A model generated the notes under the pieces. That model saw nothing but the letters and a program-made list of their open reading frames with translations. It had not been told where the DNA came from and did not search any database. A DNA stretch of 52,995 nt from Pseudomonadota bacterium. GTDB taxonomy: Bacteria > Pseudomonadota > Gammaproteobacteria > Pseudomonadales > Moraxellaceae. This document shows positions 6,949-16,208 of this stretch, one piece after another. The stretch covers positions 1 to 52,995 of the forward strand of contig JAJZHK010000017.1 of the NCBI GenBank assembly GCA_021804565.1, in the 5' to 3' direction. Every line of letters begins with the position of its first letter. Position 1 is the first letter of the stretch. The position numbers were made by a program, and so were the translations under genes.

Positions 6949-8448
6949 ATGCAGAGCCAATCACCTCGCTTTGGCGAAGAGCAGCTGTCGGCAAGCTCCT
7001 GGCTGGATGAGTTGGAGCAAGCTCGCCGTGCGCAACAGCGCCTGCTGACCCTGTATGGCGATGTTGGCGAAAGCCGCCTGTACGCCATTTTGAGCGCGCC
7101 AGGACAGCGCCGGGTGCTCGCTTTGCCGGTGAGCGCTGCCATGACGTTTCCGGATATGGCCGGTATTTTTCCCAGTGCGGCGCGTATGCAGCGCAGCTTG
7201 AGAGATTTGACCGGCCTGCAGGCCGTGGGCGACGATGTCGACCATCGCCCTTGGCTACGCCATGGCTGGCCCGACAGTTATGCCCCTTTGCGCGATACCC
7301 AGATCCTGCCGCCCCCCTGGCAGGATCTTCCCTACGAGTTTGTGCGTGTGCACGGGCGTGGGGTGCACGAGATCGCGGTCGGTCCCATCCATGCCGGCAC
7401 CATCGAGCCGGGTCATTTCCATTTCTCTGTCGTCGGCGAGAAAGTGCTGCGTCTGGAAGCGCACCTGGGCTACAAGCACAAAGGTCTGCTGCAGATGGCG
7501 CAGCAGCGCTCTTGGGCGCAGTTGCCGGCTTTGCTGGCTCGTTTTTGCGGTGATAGCACCGTCGCCGTGAGCTGGGCTTACGCCCAGGCTGTCGAGCAGC
7601 TGGCCGGATGTTCCCTGTCGATGAGCCATGAACTGTGGCGAGCCCTGTTGCTGGAGCGCGAGCGCATCGCCAATCATTTAGGCGATCTCGGCGCTCTCGC
7701 CCAGGATGCCGGCTGGGCGTTGGGCATGACCTGGTTTTCCAGTCTGCGCGAGCAGTTTTTGCGTCAGCAAAAGCAGTACTTCGGTCATCGCTTGATGATG
7801 GATTGCATCTATCCGGGTGGCGTCAAGTTGCTGGCCCCGACGCAAGCGCTGGCCGCTATGGCGCAAGCCTGCCGAGCACTGGCGGTGGACGTGCACAAGC
7901 TGCGTCAGCTTTATGCCCGTCATGACGGTTTGCAGGAGCGTTTTTTGACGACCGGTCGGATCAGCCCCGAGCAGGCTTGGCGTTGGGGTGCCACCGGTTT
8001 GGTGGCCAGGGCGGCCGGGATCGATCAAGATAGCCGTCGTGACCTGCCCTGGGGCGCCTATCATGACAGCCCCGTGCAGGTGGCCGTCCACCAGGGCGGT
8101 GATGTTGCCGCCCGCGTCGAGCTTCGTTTTGACGAGGTGCTCGAGTCTTTGCGACTGATCGAGCAGGAGTTTTTGCCGCGGCTGCAGAGCGAAGAGCCGC
8201 TGCCGCCCGCGTCGACCACCCTGTTACGGCCGCTGGCAGGCCATGCTTGGGGCAGTGTCGAGGCGTGGCGGGGAGAGCTCTGTGTTGCTTTGCATGTGCG
8301 TGACGGTCAGCTGGCCAGCCTGCACGTGCACGATCCTTCCTGGCACCACTGGCCCTTGCTTGAGCATGCCATCATGGACAATATCGTCGCCGATTTTCCT
8401 TTGATCAATAAATCCTTCAATTTGGCTTACGCCGGGTGCGATCTCTGA
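6949..8448 (+). CDS. hyfG: HyfG-like NuoC-NuoD fusion lacking the NiFe cysteine ligands (Ehr type)
   Basis: 499 residues. Residues 1-118 are NuoC-like (FPSAARMQRSLRDLTGL); about 130-499 are the large-subunit/NuoD domain. In true NiFe hydrogenases the large subunit binds nickel through an N-terminal CxxC and a C-terminal DPCxxC. Here the first site reads RFCGDS, so Cys200 remains but the second cysteine is Ser203. The C-terminus is DFPLINKSFNLAYAGCDL with no CxxC and no tail for maturation cleavage. Hydrogenase activity is therefore not expected. Known of such proteins: they are classed as energy-converting-hydrogenase-related (Ehr), and their electron partners are unsettled. The gene follows hyfF by 3 bp with a G-rich ribosome binding site. 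Confidence 0.9.
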   Translation: MQSQSPRFGEEQLSASSWLDELEQARRAQQRLLTLYGDVGESRLYAILSAPGQRRVLALPVSAAMTFPDMAGIFPSAARMQRSLRDLTGLQAVGDDVDHRPWLRHGWPDSYAPLRDTQILPPPWQDLPYEFVRVHGRGVHEIAVGPIHAGTIEPGHFHFSVVGEKVLRLEAHLGYKHKGLLQMAQQRSWAQLPALLARFCGDSTVAVSWAYAQAVEQLAGCSLSMSHELWRALLLERERIANHLGDLGALAQDAGWALGMTWFSSLREQFLRQQKQYFGHRLMMDCIYPGGVKLLAPTQALAAMAQACRALAVDVHKLRQLYARHDGLQERFLTTGRISPEQAWRWGATGLVARAAGIDQDSRRDLPWGAYHDSPVQVAVHQGGDVAARVELRFDEVLESLRLIEQEFLPRLQSEEPLPPASTTLLRPLAGHAWGSVEAWRGELCVALHVRDGQLASLHVHDPSWHHWPLLEHAIMDNIVADFPLINKSFNLAYAGCDL

Positions 8449-8981
8449 TGTGGTCCTATATCAAGCGTATTGTGAGTGTGGGGAATCTCAGCGAGACGCG
8501 TGCCGAGGCTGTACCGGCGCAGCAAGGTCTCCGTACCGTGCTGGGGCGTTCACTGTTCGTGCGTCATGTCGATACCGGCTCATGCAATGCCTGCGAACTT
8601 GAGATACAGGCCTTGCACAACCCCTATTACAACCTTGAAGCTTTCGGCGTGCGCTTTGTCGCCAGCCCTCGTCATGCCGACCTCTTGCTGGTGACCGGAC
8701 CGGTCAGTCGCGCCATGATCGAGCCCTTGCGTCGGGCTTATGAGGCCATGCCGGCACCCAAGATGGTGCTGGCGATGGGTGACTGCCCGCGTGACGGAGG
8801 TGTCTTCGCCGGCAATTACGCGTGTGCCGGCGGCCTGCAGGGACTCATTCCGGTGGATGCCTATCTGCCAGGCTGTCCACCTGACCCTCAGCAGCTGCTG
8901 GCGGCGATTTTGCAACTGGTGCAGCGGCGTCTGCTGCCTGCCGATAGCGCAGCGCCAAAGTCGGGTAGAGTGGTGGACTGA
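8448..8981 (+). CDS. hyfI: HyfI-like small subunit (NuoB family), 4Fe-4S protein
   Basis: 177 residues from the ATG at 8448, which overlaps the hyfG stop (TGATG). The four cluster ligands of the NuoB/hydrogenase small-subunit family are all present: Cys46 and Cys49 (GSCNACELE), Cys113 (GDCPRDGG) and Cys143 (PGCPPDP). The proximal N2-type 4Fe-4S cluster should therefore form even though the neighbouring large subunit has lost its NiFe ligands. Last gene of the operon; no HyfA- or HyfH-like ferredoxin subunit follows. Its 3' end overlaps the convergent ClC gene by 137 bp. Confidence 0.9.
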   Translation: MWSYIKRIVSVGNLSETRAEAVPAQQGLRTVLGRSLFVRHVDTGSCNACELEIQALHNPYYNLEAFGVRFVASPRHADLLLVTGPVSRAMIEPLRRAYEAMPAPKMVLAMGDCPRDGGVFAGNYACAGGLQGLIPVDAYLPGCPPDPQQLLAAILQLVQRRLLPADSAAPKSGRVVD

Positions 8982-10236
8982 AAGCGCGCGCCACCAGGGT
9001 GGCCAGCAAGGTGACGGCGAGCAGGCTGATGACCATTTGATGGCCGTCGATCATTTCCATGACGATGACGCTGGCGGTGATCGGCGCCTGCGTCATCGCC
9101 GCCAGAAAGCCGGCCATGCACAACGCATACAGGGTGTTGGCGTCAGCGCCTGTGAAGCTCTGCAAGTCGCGTCCAAGACCTGCGCCCACCGCCAGGGTCG
9201 GGGCAAAGATGCCGCCCGGCACGCCACTGTGAAAAGACAGCCAGGTGGCAAAAAACTTTTCAACGGCAAAAAGCGGTGTCAACAGCTGACCGTGCATGAG
9301 CATGGCGTGGGTGACGTCATAGCCGGAGCCATTGATGGCCCCCGCGCTGAGCAAGGCCAAAACGGCGATGGCCAAGCCACAAAATCCGGCATTGAGATAG
9401 GGGTGTTGTCTTTTTAAGACCTGCAGGCGACTGTGCGGGTGACTGGCGGCTATGAACAGGCGAGCTCCCAAACCCCCGCTGATGCCACAGACCAGGGCGC
9501 ACAGCAGCAGGGCACGCGGGTCCGGGCTGCCTTGGTCGATGTGCATATGACCGAAATAGAGACCGGATCCCAGCAGGGACGTCGACACCATGCCGGCGAG
9601 TATGATGGCGGTGAGCATGACGCCACTGGTCTTTTCCTCAAAACGCCGTGACAACTCTTCAATCGCAAAAACGATACCGGCGAGAGGGGTGTTAAAAGCC
9701 GCTGCTATTCCTGCTGCGCCCCCTGCGAGCATCAGCTGCGAAGGGGTAATGCGACTTTCCGCCGGCAGAAAACGTCGCGCCTGACGCAGTACCGAGGCGG
9801 CGACCTGGACGCACGGGCCCTCTCGGCCGGTCGACAGTCCGCCGGCGATCGCCAGAGCACCCAGCAGGATTTTGCCGCTGGCGATGGACAGCGACACCAG
9901 TCCGCGCACCTGGGTTTTATCCTCGTTTTTTTGCTCGGAAAATGCAGCGATGACCTGGGGGATGCCCGAGCCCTCACTGCCGGCAAAGTAGGTGCGAACC
10001 AGGTAGACGATGAGGACACAAGCAAGGGGAGAGAGCAGCAGCACACCAGCACCCAGGGTCTGGCCGTGCTGTCGATAGAAGAGGATGGCCAGGTCGCAGA
10101 GCCGGACATAAAAGCTGATCAGCAGCCCCACCACCAGGGCATAGCCCCAGATGACCGCACGTTCTTGCCAGGCATGCCAGTCGTGCAGCCTGTAGCGGGA
10201 TAAAAGATGTTGCAGGCGATGAAAGTTTGTGGGCAT
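8845..10236 (-). CDS. ClC-family chloride channel / H+-Cl- antiporter
   Basis: 463 residues from the ATG at 10236. An upstream in-frame extension exists but gives a non-ClC N-terminus. Family motifs in order: GSGIPQ (residues 89-94), GREGP (137-141) with the gating Glu139, AIEEL with the candidate internal proton Glu, and GGIFAPTLAVGAGLG. The presence of both glutamates argues for an exchanger rather than a channel. The tail after the last helix (QAADAAAPVAKSPPAAAEG...) is a low-complexity extension lying opposite the end of hyfI. No CBS domains. The substrate could also be another halide. Confidence 0.9.
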   Translation of the reverse strand: MPTNFHRLQHLLSRYRLHDWHAWQERAVIWGYALVVGLLISFYVRLCDLAILFYRQHGQTLGAGVLLLSPLACVLIVYLVRTYFAGSEGSGIPQVIAAFSEQKNEDKTQVRGLVSLSIASGKILLGALAIAGGLSTGREGPCVQVAASVLRQARRFLPAESRITPSQLMLAGGAAGIAAAFNTPLAGIVFAIEELSRRFEEKTSGVMLTAIILAGMVSTSLLGSGLYFGHMHIDQGSPDPRALLLCALVCGISGGLGARLFIAASHPHSRLQVLKRQHPYLNAGFCGLAIAVLALLSAGAINGSGYDVTHAMLMHGQLLTPLFAVEKFFATWLSFHSGVPGGIFAPTLAVGAGLGRDLQSFTGADANTLYALCMAGFLAAMTQAPITASVIVMEMIDGHQMVISLLAVTLLATLVARAFSPPLYPTLALRYRQAADAAAPVAKSPPAAAEGQVDSLADRHPPE

Positions 10237-10418
10237 TTTATCGGCGAGGAAAGGTTTGATCGGCGCATTGTAAGCTATTTCACTGCGCAGGGCGGTGGCT
10301 CGATCGATGATCTTGATGGGTCTCCTGTAAGAAAACCAGGATCGGCAACGACCCAGCAGGATGAGCGGCTGGCCCCGGTTTTTAAAGCCGGCGCCAAGCT
10401 CTTGTATCTTCATGCATG

Positions 10419-10472
10419 CGGGCAGTGACGATCTGCCCCGTGCTGGCGGCCCAGACAGCGTTTGCGGTCTGG
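10419..10472 (+). other. Two adjacent hairpins upstream of the zf-HC2 gene
   Basis: The first pairs GGGCAG with CTGCCC (10420-10438, 7-base loop). The second pairs CCAGAC with GTCTGG (10451-10472) plus an inner GC / GC pair. Neither is followed by a T run. They lie in the otherwise featureless 266 bp between the ClC start and the zf-HC2 start and could be leader structure or chance; no function is claimed. Confidence 0.25.
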
Positions 10473-10502
10473 AACCATGGATTGACTGCATGGAGTATGC
10501 GC

Positions 10503-10709
10503 ATGTTGAACTGTCATGAGGCCACCCGTCTGATGTCCGCAGGCCAGGAGCGCCCGCTCAGATGGCGTGAGCGGCTTGCCTTGAACCTGCACACCGGCAT
10601 GTGTTCGGGTTGCCGAAATTTTCGGCAACAAATGGCGTTACTGCGTCACATCAGCCGGGCTTACAGCCAACAGCGTGATGACGCCGGACCGGTCGATCCG
10701 CCACGCTAG
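10503..10709 (+). CDS. Orphan zf-HC2 (anti-sigma-factor-type zinc finger) protein
   Basis: 68 residues. Cys4, His30, Cys34 and Cys37 (C-x25-H-x3-C-x2-C) match the zf-HC2 zinc site of ZAS anti-sigma factors. There is no transmembrane segment or periplasmic domain, so it would be a soluble, zinc-domain-only protein. Start chosen at 10503 because GGAG (10492-10495) is 7 bp upstream; the ATG at 10497 is too close to it. No ECF sigma factor gene is adjacent. Small proteins of this type occur widely in proteobacteria without a known partner. It could bind a distant sigma factor or act as a redox or zinc sensor. Confidence 0.65.
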   Translation: MLNCHEATRLMSAGQERPLRWRERLALNLHTGMCSGCRNFRQQMALLRHISRAYSQQRDDAGPVDPPR

Positions 10710-10753
10710 GGCTGCGTCGCTGCGATGCCGGGAGAGTGCTGCCCATCATCCTG

Positions 10754-10781
10754 AAAAAAGAGCGGAGGACGCTCTGGTGAT
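10754..10781 (-). terminator. Terminator-like hairpin facing the minus strand
   Basis: Stem AGAGCG / CGCTCT (10759-10764 / 10770-10775) with a 5-base loop. Read on the minus strand it is followed by TTTTTT, as in an intrinsic terminator. No annotated minus-strand gene ends here: both flanking genes (10503-10709 and 10936-11586) are on the plus strand. It might end an unannotated minus-strand transcript begun somewhere in 10780-10935, or be coincidental. Confidence 0.35.
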
Positions 10782-10935
10782 GCCAGCTATAAGAGTGTTT
10801 TTATTTTTGTCCATCGGTTTTTTAATGAGGTCTGCTGCCATGTTGTCCATTAAAAACAAGTGGACCTGTGGCCAAGCGGCTACTATCGGCAGGGTGTCGA
10901 ATAATTGTAAAAAAATCCTATCCAAGAGCGATCTC

Positions 10936-11586
10936 ATGTTCAATTTTAAAAAAATTATCGGGGCGTCTTCCATCGCCCTCAGCTTAAGTTTTGCCGGTTG
11001 TGCTTCATTTCCTGCAGGTCATGTGCCGACGACCTCCTTCAGTGCTATCAGCGTGCGCAGCAAGCCGGTGGTTTATGTGGACGTGATGGCCTACGCAGGA
11101 TCACCGGAAAGCCCATCCCCGCTGCCTGCGGCCGTCCCAGTCTATCGAGAGATTACCAATCAGGCTTTTGTCGATTCACGTCTTTTCAAAATGGTCACGA
11201 TGAACCCTTCGGACAAGGAAAAAGCCGATCTGCATGTTGAAGTCAAGCTTTACGAAAAAAACCATCCGATGCTTGCTCTGTTCACCGGCATAGTCGATTA
11301 CGCCACCTTGTCGGTGGTGCCAGGCTTTACCTATGTCAGTTCCGCTGTTCAGATGAATGTGCTGGATAAAGACGGTAATGTGGTCTCCACCAGCACCAGG
11401 GAAGATTCGGCCGATCAAATCTGGGGCCTTTTTGGCTTGCTCGCCTATCCTTTTGCCTCTGATAATTTGCCGGTGGTGGCTAACCGCGTGATGACCAATG
11501 AAGTCGAAGCAGCTCTCAAAGAGCAGTACCAGCAAGGTCATTTAAACGTCGATCTGTCCGATAAGGCAGTTGTAAAAAATAACTAA
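10936..11586 (+). CDS. Lipoprotein of unknown function
   Basis: 216 residues from the ATG at 10936. A lipoprotein signal is clear: MFNFKKIIGASSIALSLSFAGC with the cysteine at 22. The mature part contains two hydrophobic glycine-rich stretches (ALFTGIVDYATLSVVPGFTYVSSAVQ and IWGLFGLLAYPFA) separated by polar strands, a pattern seen in outer-membrane-associated lipoproteins. The 5' part and upstream 200 bp are richer in A/T and AAA codons than neighbours, so acquisition by transfer is possible. A GC hairpin (GCGGCCG / CGGCCGC, 11621-11649) lies after the stop but has no T run. Family not recognised. Confidence 0.7.
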   Translation: MFNFKKIIGASSIALSLSFAGCASFPAGHVPTTSFSAISVRSKPVVYVDVMAYAGSPESPSPLPAAVPVYREITNQAFVDSRLFKMVTMNPSDKEKADLHVEVKLYEKNHPMLALFTGIVDYATLSVVPGFTYVSSAVQMNVLDKDGNVVSTSTREDSADQIWGLFGLLAYPFASDNLPVVANRVMTNEVEAALKEQYQQGHLNVDLSDKAVVKNN

Positions 11587-11723
11587 GTCGTCGTCGCCGC
11601 AGGCCTCCTGCTGGGCTGATGCGGCCGGCTCGGCAAGAGCGACGGCCGCTGTGCTTGTCGTCTTGACCTTCCTGCTTTAGATTAGTCGACAAATCATCAT
11701 ATTTTGCAAGGAAAGGAATAGAC

Positions 11724-13349
11724 ATGTGGTCAATAGGATGGGCCAAAGCGGAGATTCAACTGCCCTTGCAGGGCCTGGCCATGCATGGTTACGGACAGCC
11801 GCACCATCGTGCCCGGCGTCAGCGCACACCGCTGTATGCGCGTTCTTTCAGTGTACAACAGCAGGGGCAGCCGCCTTTGCTGCTCTGCTGCCTGGATCTT
11901 GGTTATGTCACAGGCGCCATACGTGAGGCTTTGCTGCTGCGCTTGCGACCACAGATGGACGAGGCTTGGACGCCTGCCCGCCTGATGTTGACCTGTACCC
12001 ATACCCACTCCGGGCCGGGTGGATGTGCCCACGAGCTGATCTACAACCTGGTCACTCCTGGCTATCAGGAGGCGCATGTCGAGGCTATCGTCCATGCTGC
12101 CGAGACGTCTTTGCGGGCGGCTCTGGCCAGCGCCGCGACAGCGGAGCTGGTACCCGCTGAGGCGCTGATCGACGAGCGTGTCGAGGTCGCCTGGAATCGC
12201 TCCATGAACGCCTATCGACGTAATCCTGAAACCCCGGCCTACGCCGACGAGGAGGCGCATCGCGCCCTCGATCGACATATGCGGACCTTGTCGGTTTGGC
12301 GGGAAGGTGAATTGCGTGCACTGATCGCCCTGTTTGGCGTGCACGCAACCTGTCTGGGCAACAGCCTCGATGCTTACGACGGTGACAACAAAGGCTATGC
12401 GGCGGCGATGACTGAGTCACGACTGGGCGATGAGGCTGTCGCCATCTTTGCGCAAGGCAGCGCCGGTGATGTCTCCCCACACTACCATGGCCCCGGCCAA
12501 TGGCGGCGTCGCCTGGCTTTGCGCGATGAAGCCGCCGAGGTGGCCTATGCCCGGCGTAATGGGGCCATGCAGGCGCAGGCGGCGCTGCAGCAGGCGGCTC
12601 AATACGGTCCGGCCTTGCAAGGAGATCTGGATGCGGTGTTCGCCTACATCGACTTCTCCGCACAGAAAATCGACGAGCGCCTGGCCGGTCAGGCGGGGGC
12701 GTGCACCAGCCCTGCGGCTTTAGGTATCAGTTTTATTGTGGGCACGCCTGTCGATGGCCGAGGCATCTCGCCTTGGCTGGGACGCGCCCTGCGCCCTCTG
12801 TCGCGGCTTTTACGGCAGCAGCGTCGCCGGCAAGAACCGGATGCCATGAAAAACATCGATGCCGCGCAAGGCGTCAAGGATATTTTTCTGGATGCCGGTG
12901 ATCGTCGCATCATGGGTCTCGGTCTCGAGCAGATCAAAAACCTGGCCTGGATCGATCCACTGGCGCGCTCCTTGAGCACGGCGGTTCGTCGCGGTGAGGC
13001 GCAACAGCGTCCTTTCCTGCCCAGCATCCTGCCTTTGCAGATCGTGCGCCTGGGCGCCCTGGCACTGATCTGTGCTCCGGGTGAGTTCACAACGGTGGCC
13101 GGCCAGCGTCTTTTGCAGACGCTGCGTCCGTCCTTGGCCCGGATCGGGATCCGCGAGCTCTACCTGTGTACTTACTGCAACGAGTACATGGGCTATGTCA
13201 CCACCTACGAGGAGTACCAGGAGCAGGCCTATGAGGGCGGCCACAATGTTTTTGGGCAGTGGAGTTTGGCGGCTTTTCAGCAGAATTTCCTGGTGTTGGC
13301 CGAGCAGCTGGCCCGCCCTGCCGAGGAGCGTCAGTGCGTCGGTGGCTAG
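11724..13349 (+). CDS. Neutral/alkaline ceramidase-like hydrolase
   Basis: 541 residues with the N-terminal domain of neutral ceramidases: THTHSGPGG (about residues 92-100, zinc-ligand histidines), HATCLGN...DNKGYAA and FAQGSAGDVSPH, which corresponds to the region of the catalytic serine. The C-terminal part (CAPGEFTTVAG, YCNEYMGYVTTYEEY) also fits the family, where it supports the zinc site. No signal peptide is visible, so the protein may be cytoplasmic, unlike secreted Pseudomonas aeruginosa ceramidase. The substrate could be ceramide or another N-acyl amide. Ribosome binding site AAGGAAAGGAA precedes the ATG. It stands alone between a lipoprotein and ttcA. Confidence 0.8.
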   Translation: MWSIGWAKAEIQLPLQGLAMHGYGQPHHRARRQRTPLYARSFSVQQQGQPPLLLCCLDLGYVTGAIREALLLRLRPQMDEAWTPARLMLTCTHTHSGPGGCAHELIYNLVTPGYQEAHVEAIVHAAETSLRAALASAATAELVPAEALIDERVEVAWNRSMNAYRRNPETPAYADEEAHRALDRHMRTLSVWREGELRALIALFGVHATCLGNSLDAYDGDNKGYAAAMTESRLGDEAVAIFAQGSAGDVSPHYHGPGQWRRRLALRDEAAEVAYARRNGAMQAQAALQQAAQYGPALQGDLDAVFAYIDFSAQKIDERLAGQAGACTSPAALGISFIVGTPVDGRGISPWLGRALRPLSRLLRQQRRRQEPDAMKNIDAAQGVKDIFLDAGDRRIMGLGLEQIKNLAWIDPLARSLSTAVRRGEAQQRPFLPSILPLQIVRLGALALICAPGEFTTVAGQRLLQTLRPSLARIGIRELYLCTYCNEYMGYVTTYEEYQEQAYEGGHNVFGQWSLAAFQQNFLVLAEQLARPAEERQCVGG

Positions 13350-13412
13350 GTCTGCATTGCCAGCGCAGCTCTTGTGCGCGAAAATAGGCGGCCAGAGAAC
13401 TGCGAGGTTGCG

Positions 13413-14342
13413 ATGTCATCGGAAGCGAAGGCCCCAGACCGGGTGGAGATGTGGACGCCCGAGGTTGCGGATGTGCCGGCCATGAGCCCCTTGCAGGAGC
13501 GCAGCAGCCGGGGTGAGTTCAACAAGCTGCAAAAACGCCTGCGCCGTCTTGTCGGTCAGGCGATCGCCGACTACGACATGATTCAAGAGGGTGACAAGGT
13601 CATGGTCTGCCTGTCGGGCGGCAAGGACAGCTACACCCTGCTCGACATTCTGCTCAATCTGCAGATCAGTGCACCGGTTTCTTTTGAGATCGTGGCGGTC
13701 AACCTGGATCAGAAGCAGCCGGGCTTTCCTGAGCATGTCTTGCCCAACTACCTGGCCCAGCGTGGGGTGCCCTACTTCATCTTGGAAAAGGATACGTACA
13801 GTATCGTCAAGCAGTTGACCCCGGAAGGCAAGACCTATTGCGCGGTGTGCTCGCGTCTGCGGCGTGGCAATCTTTATGGTTTTGCTCAAAAAATAGGAGC
13901 GACCAAGGTGGCTTTGGGGCATCACCGCGACGACATCATGGCCACTTTTTTCCTCAACCTTTTTTTCAATGGCAAACTCAAGGCCATGCCGCCCAAGCTG
14001 CTCAGTGACGATGCGCGCAATGTCTTGATACGTCCCTTGGCCTACTGCCGGGAAAAAGACATCATCGCCTATGCCCAGGCCCGGGAGTTTCCCATCATTC
14101 CCTGCAATCTGTGCGGCTCCCAGGACAATCTGCAGCGCGCGGCCATCAATGACCTGCTGCGTCAGTGGGACGCGCAAAATCCACGTCGACTGGACAGCAT
14201 CTTTACCGCTTTAGGCAGCATCGCGCCGTCGCAGATGCTCGACCGCGAGCTGTTCGATTTCATGTCGCTGGAGTCAAAACGGCAACAGCTGCCAGCGTCT
14301 GCCGATGAGCAGCGCATCGAGCTGGTGGATCTCAACCTCTAG
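13413..14342 (+). CDS. ttcA: tRNA 2-thiocytidine biosynthesis protein TtcA
   Basis: 309 residues. TtcA thiolates cytidine 32 of certain tRNAs using ATP and a 4Fe-4S cluster. Visible: PP-loop SGGKDS (residues 68-73), the CxxC of [11 protein letters not shown], and the second CxxC of PCNLCGSQ. Start at 13413 is favoured by GCGAGG about 6 bp upstream; an in-frame ATG at 13374 is possible. The first 30 residues are a variable extension. The 3' end overlaps the convergent recQ by 11 bp. Confidence 0.95.
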   Translation: MSSEAKAPDRVEMWTPEVADVPAMSPLQERSSRGEFNKLQKRLRRLVGQAIADYDMIQEGDKVMVCLSGGKDSYTLLDILLNLQISAPVSFEIVAVNLDQKQPGFPEHVLPNYLAQRGVPYFILEKDTYSIVKQLTPEGKTYCAVCSRLRRGNLYGFAQKIGATKVALGHHRDDIMATFFLNLFFNGKLKAMPPKLLSDDARNVLIRPLAYCREKDIIAYAQAREFPIIPCNLCGSQDNLQRAAINDLLRQWDAQNPRRLDSIFTALGSIAPSQMLDRELFDFMSLESKRQQLPASADEQRIELVDLNL

Positions 14343-16149
14343 CGCGGAGGAAGTCTTCGATGATGCGCAAGACTTCGTCACCGAAGCGCTCTGCCTTGCT
14401 GCTGCCGACGCCGTAAATAGACAGCAGGGCTGCGCGCTGGCGCGGCTTGTGCTGCGCCAGTTCGCGCAAGGATTTGTCGTGCAGGAGGGTGTAGGGTGGT
14501 ACGCCCAGCTTTTGGGCTTCCTGCCGCCTCCAGCTGCGCAGACGCTCAAAAAGCTCCTGCTCGCCGGGCTGCAGGGGCGAGGCTTTGACGCTTTCTTCGC
14601 GCCGCCGTAAAGCCGCCCGGCGAAAGTGAATACGGCTTTCACCGCGCAGGACAGGTCGCGCCAGGGGCGTCAGCGCCAGGGCGCCATGGTGTTCCGGGTT
14701 GGCGTAGAGCAGACCGGCGGCCAGCAATTGGCGGAGCACATTGCGCCAGCCGCGTTCATCCAGTTCTTGTCCTATGGCGAAGGTGCTGAGGTGCTGATGG
14801 CCATGTTTTTTGACCCCCTCGCTGAGTTCGCCGCGCAAGGTGGCGATGATGTGCAGGCTGCCAAAGCGCTGACCACTGCGATAGATCGCTGAGAGGGCTT
14901 TGCGTGCAGCTTCGGTGCCGTCCCAGACTTCCGGAGGGTCAAGGCAGGTATCACACTGGCCGCAGGGCGCTGCCTGTTCGCCAAAATAGGCCAATAAGGC
15001 GACACGACGGCAGCCGGCGCTCTCGCAGTAGGCCAGTAAAGCCTCGAGTTTATGACGTTCAACAGCTTTGCGAGGCGCTTCGCTTGCTGCATCTTCGATG
15101 CGACGGGCTTGCAGCACGACGTCTTGCAGGCCATAGAGCATGAGCACTTCAGCTTCATCGCCATCACGGCCGGCACGGCCGGTCTCCTGGTAGTAGGCTT
15201 CGATACTGGCGGGCATATCGAGGTGGATGACAAAGCGTACATCGGGTTTGTCGATGCCCATGCCAAAGGCTACCGTGGCCACCATGATCCAGGCTTCTTC
15301 AGCGATGAAGCGTCTTTGGTGGGCGGCACGGGTGCTGGCGTCGAGGCCGGCGTGGTAGGCCATGGCGGCGACCCCCTGCGTACACAGCCAAGCACTCAGT
15401 TCATCGACTTTGTTTCGTGACTGGCAATAGATGATGCCGGCCTGTCCCTGATGGCGGCGCAGAAAGTTCATGATCTGCGTGCGCGGCTGGTTTTTTTCCT
15501 GAACCAGGTAACGCAGATTGGGCCGGTCAAAGCTGCTGATAAAAACGTGTTCGGCAGGCAGTTGCAGCTGCCTGAGAATCTCATCCTGGGTGCTGCGGTC
15601 GGCGGTCGCTGTCAGCGCCAGGCGTACGACCTCGGGATAGCGTTCGTGCAGGGTGCTGAGCTGCAGATAATCAGGGCGAAAGTCGTGCCCCCATTGGGAA
15701 ACGCAGTGGGCCTCGTCGATGGCAAACAGGGCCAGGTCGCCACGGGCGTGGAGCTGGTCGAGCAGATCGATAAAACGCCCTTGCAGCAGACGCTCAGGCG
15801 CGACATAGAGCAGCTTGAGTGCACCGGCGATAGCCTTTCTCTCTATCCCTTCGGCCACCTTCCAGTCTTGTGCCGAGTTCAGGTAGGCGGCCTCCACGCC
15901 CAGTTGTGCCAGGCTATCGACCTGATCCTGCATCAGCGCGATCAGCGGCGATATGACCACCGTCAAGCCGGGCAGGAGCAGGGCGGGAAGCTGGTAGCAG
16001 AGCGATTTGCCGGCGCCTGTAGGCATCAGGACGAGGGCATCGTGGCCGGCCAGAACATGCTCGATGATGGCTTCCTGCTGTCCACGAAATGCCGGGTAGC
16101 CAAAGACACGCTGTAAGGTTTGCAGGGGAGTACTCATGCGCGCCATCAT
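14332..16149 (-). CDS. recQ: ATP-dependent DNA helicase RecQ
   Basis: 605 residues. A 3'-5' helicase in recombination and fork repair. Domains in order: SF2 helicase core with Walker A MPTGAGKS and DEAH box [20 protein letters not shown], helicase C-terminal domain with ETGRAGRDG, RecQ zinc-binding region ([23 protein letters not shown]), winged helix, and a C-terminal HRDC domain ([14 protein letters not shown]...[17 protein letters not shown]). Starts at 16149, 16146 or 16137 are all possible; the ribosome binding site does not decide. Convergent overlap with ttcA. Confidence 0.95.
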   Translation of the reverse strand: MMARMSTPLQTLQRVFGYPAFRGQQEAIIEHVLAGHDALVLMPTGAGKSLCYQLPALLLPGLTVVISPLIALMQDQVDSLAQLGVEAAYLNSAQDWKVAEGIERKAIAGALKLLYVAPERLLQGRFIDLLDQLHARGDLALFAIDEAHCVSQWGHDFRPDYLQLSTLHERYPEVVRLALTATADRSTQDEILRQLQLPAEHVFISSFDRPNLRYLVQEKNQPRTQIMNFLRRHQGQAGIIYCQSRNKVDELSAWLCTQGVAAMAYHAGLDASTRAAHQRRFIAEEAWIMVATVAFGMGIDKPDVRFVIHLDMPASIEAYYQETGRAGRDGDEAEVLMLYGLQDVVLQARRIEDAASEAPRKAVERHKLEALLAYCESAGCRRVALLAYFGEQAAPCGQCDTCLDPPEVWDGTEAARKALSAIYRSGQRFGSLHIIATLRGELSEGVKKHGHQHLSTFAIGQELDERGWRNVLRQLLAAGLLYANPEHHGALALTPLARPVLRGESRIHFRRAALRRREESVKASPLQPGEQELFERLRSWRRQEAQKLGVPPYTLLHDKSLRELAQHKPRQRAALLSIYGVGSSKAERFGDEVLRIIEDFLRARG

Positions 16150-16208
16150 ACCATCTTGCCTGCCTTTGCAGCGCAGAGCTGGCGATGATCGCTGTCAGCA
16201 CTTGCTTC

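Noticed and set aside
1895-8981. Functional hydrogenase 4 / formate hydrogenlyase
   Set aside because: The large subunit lacks the NiFe ligands, and no ferredoxin, formate dehydrogenase or maturation genes are present in the window.
11621-11649. Hairpin GCGGCCG / CGGCCGC after the lipoprotein gene as a terminator
   Set aside because: 15-base loop and no T run; too weak to call.
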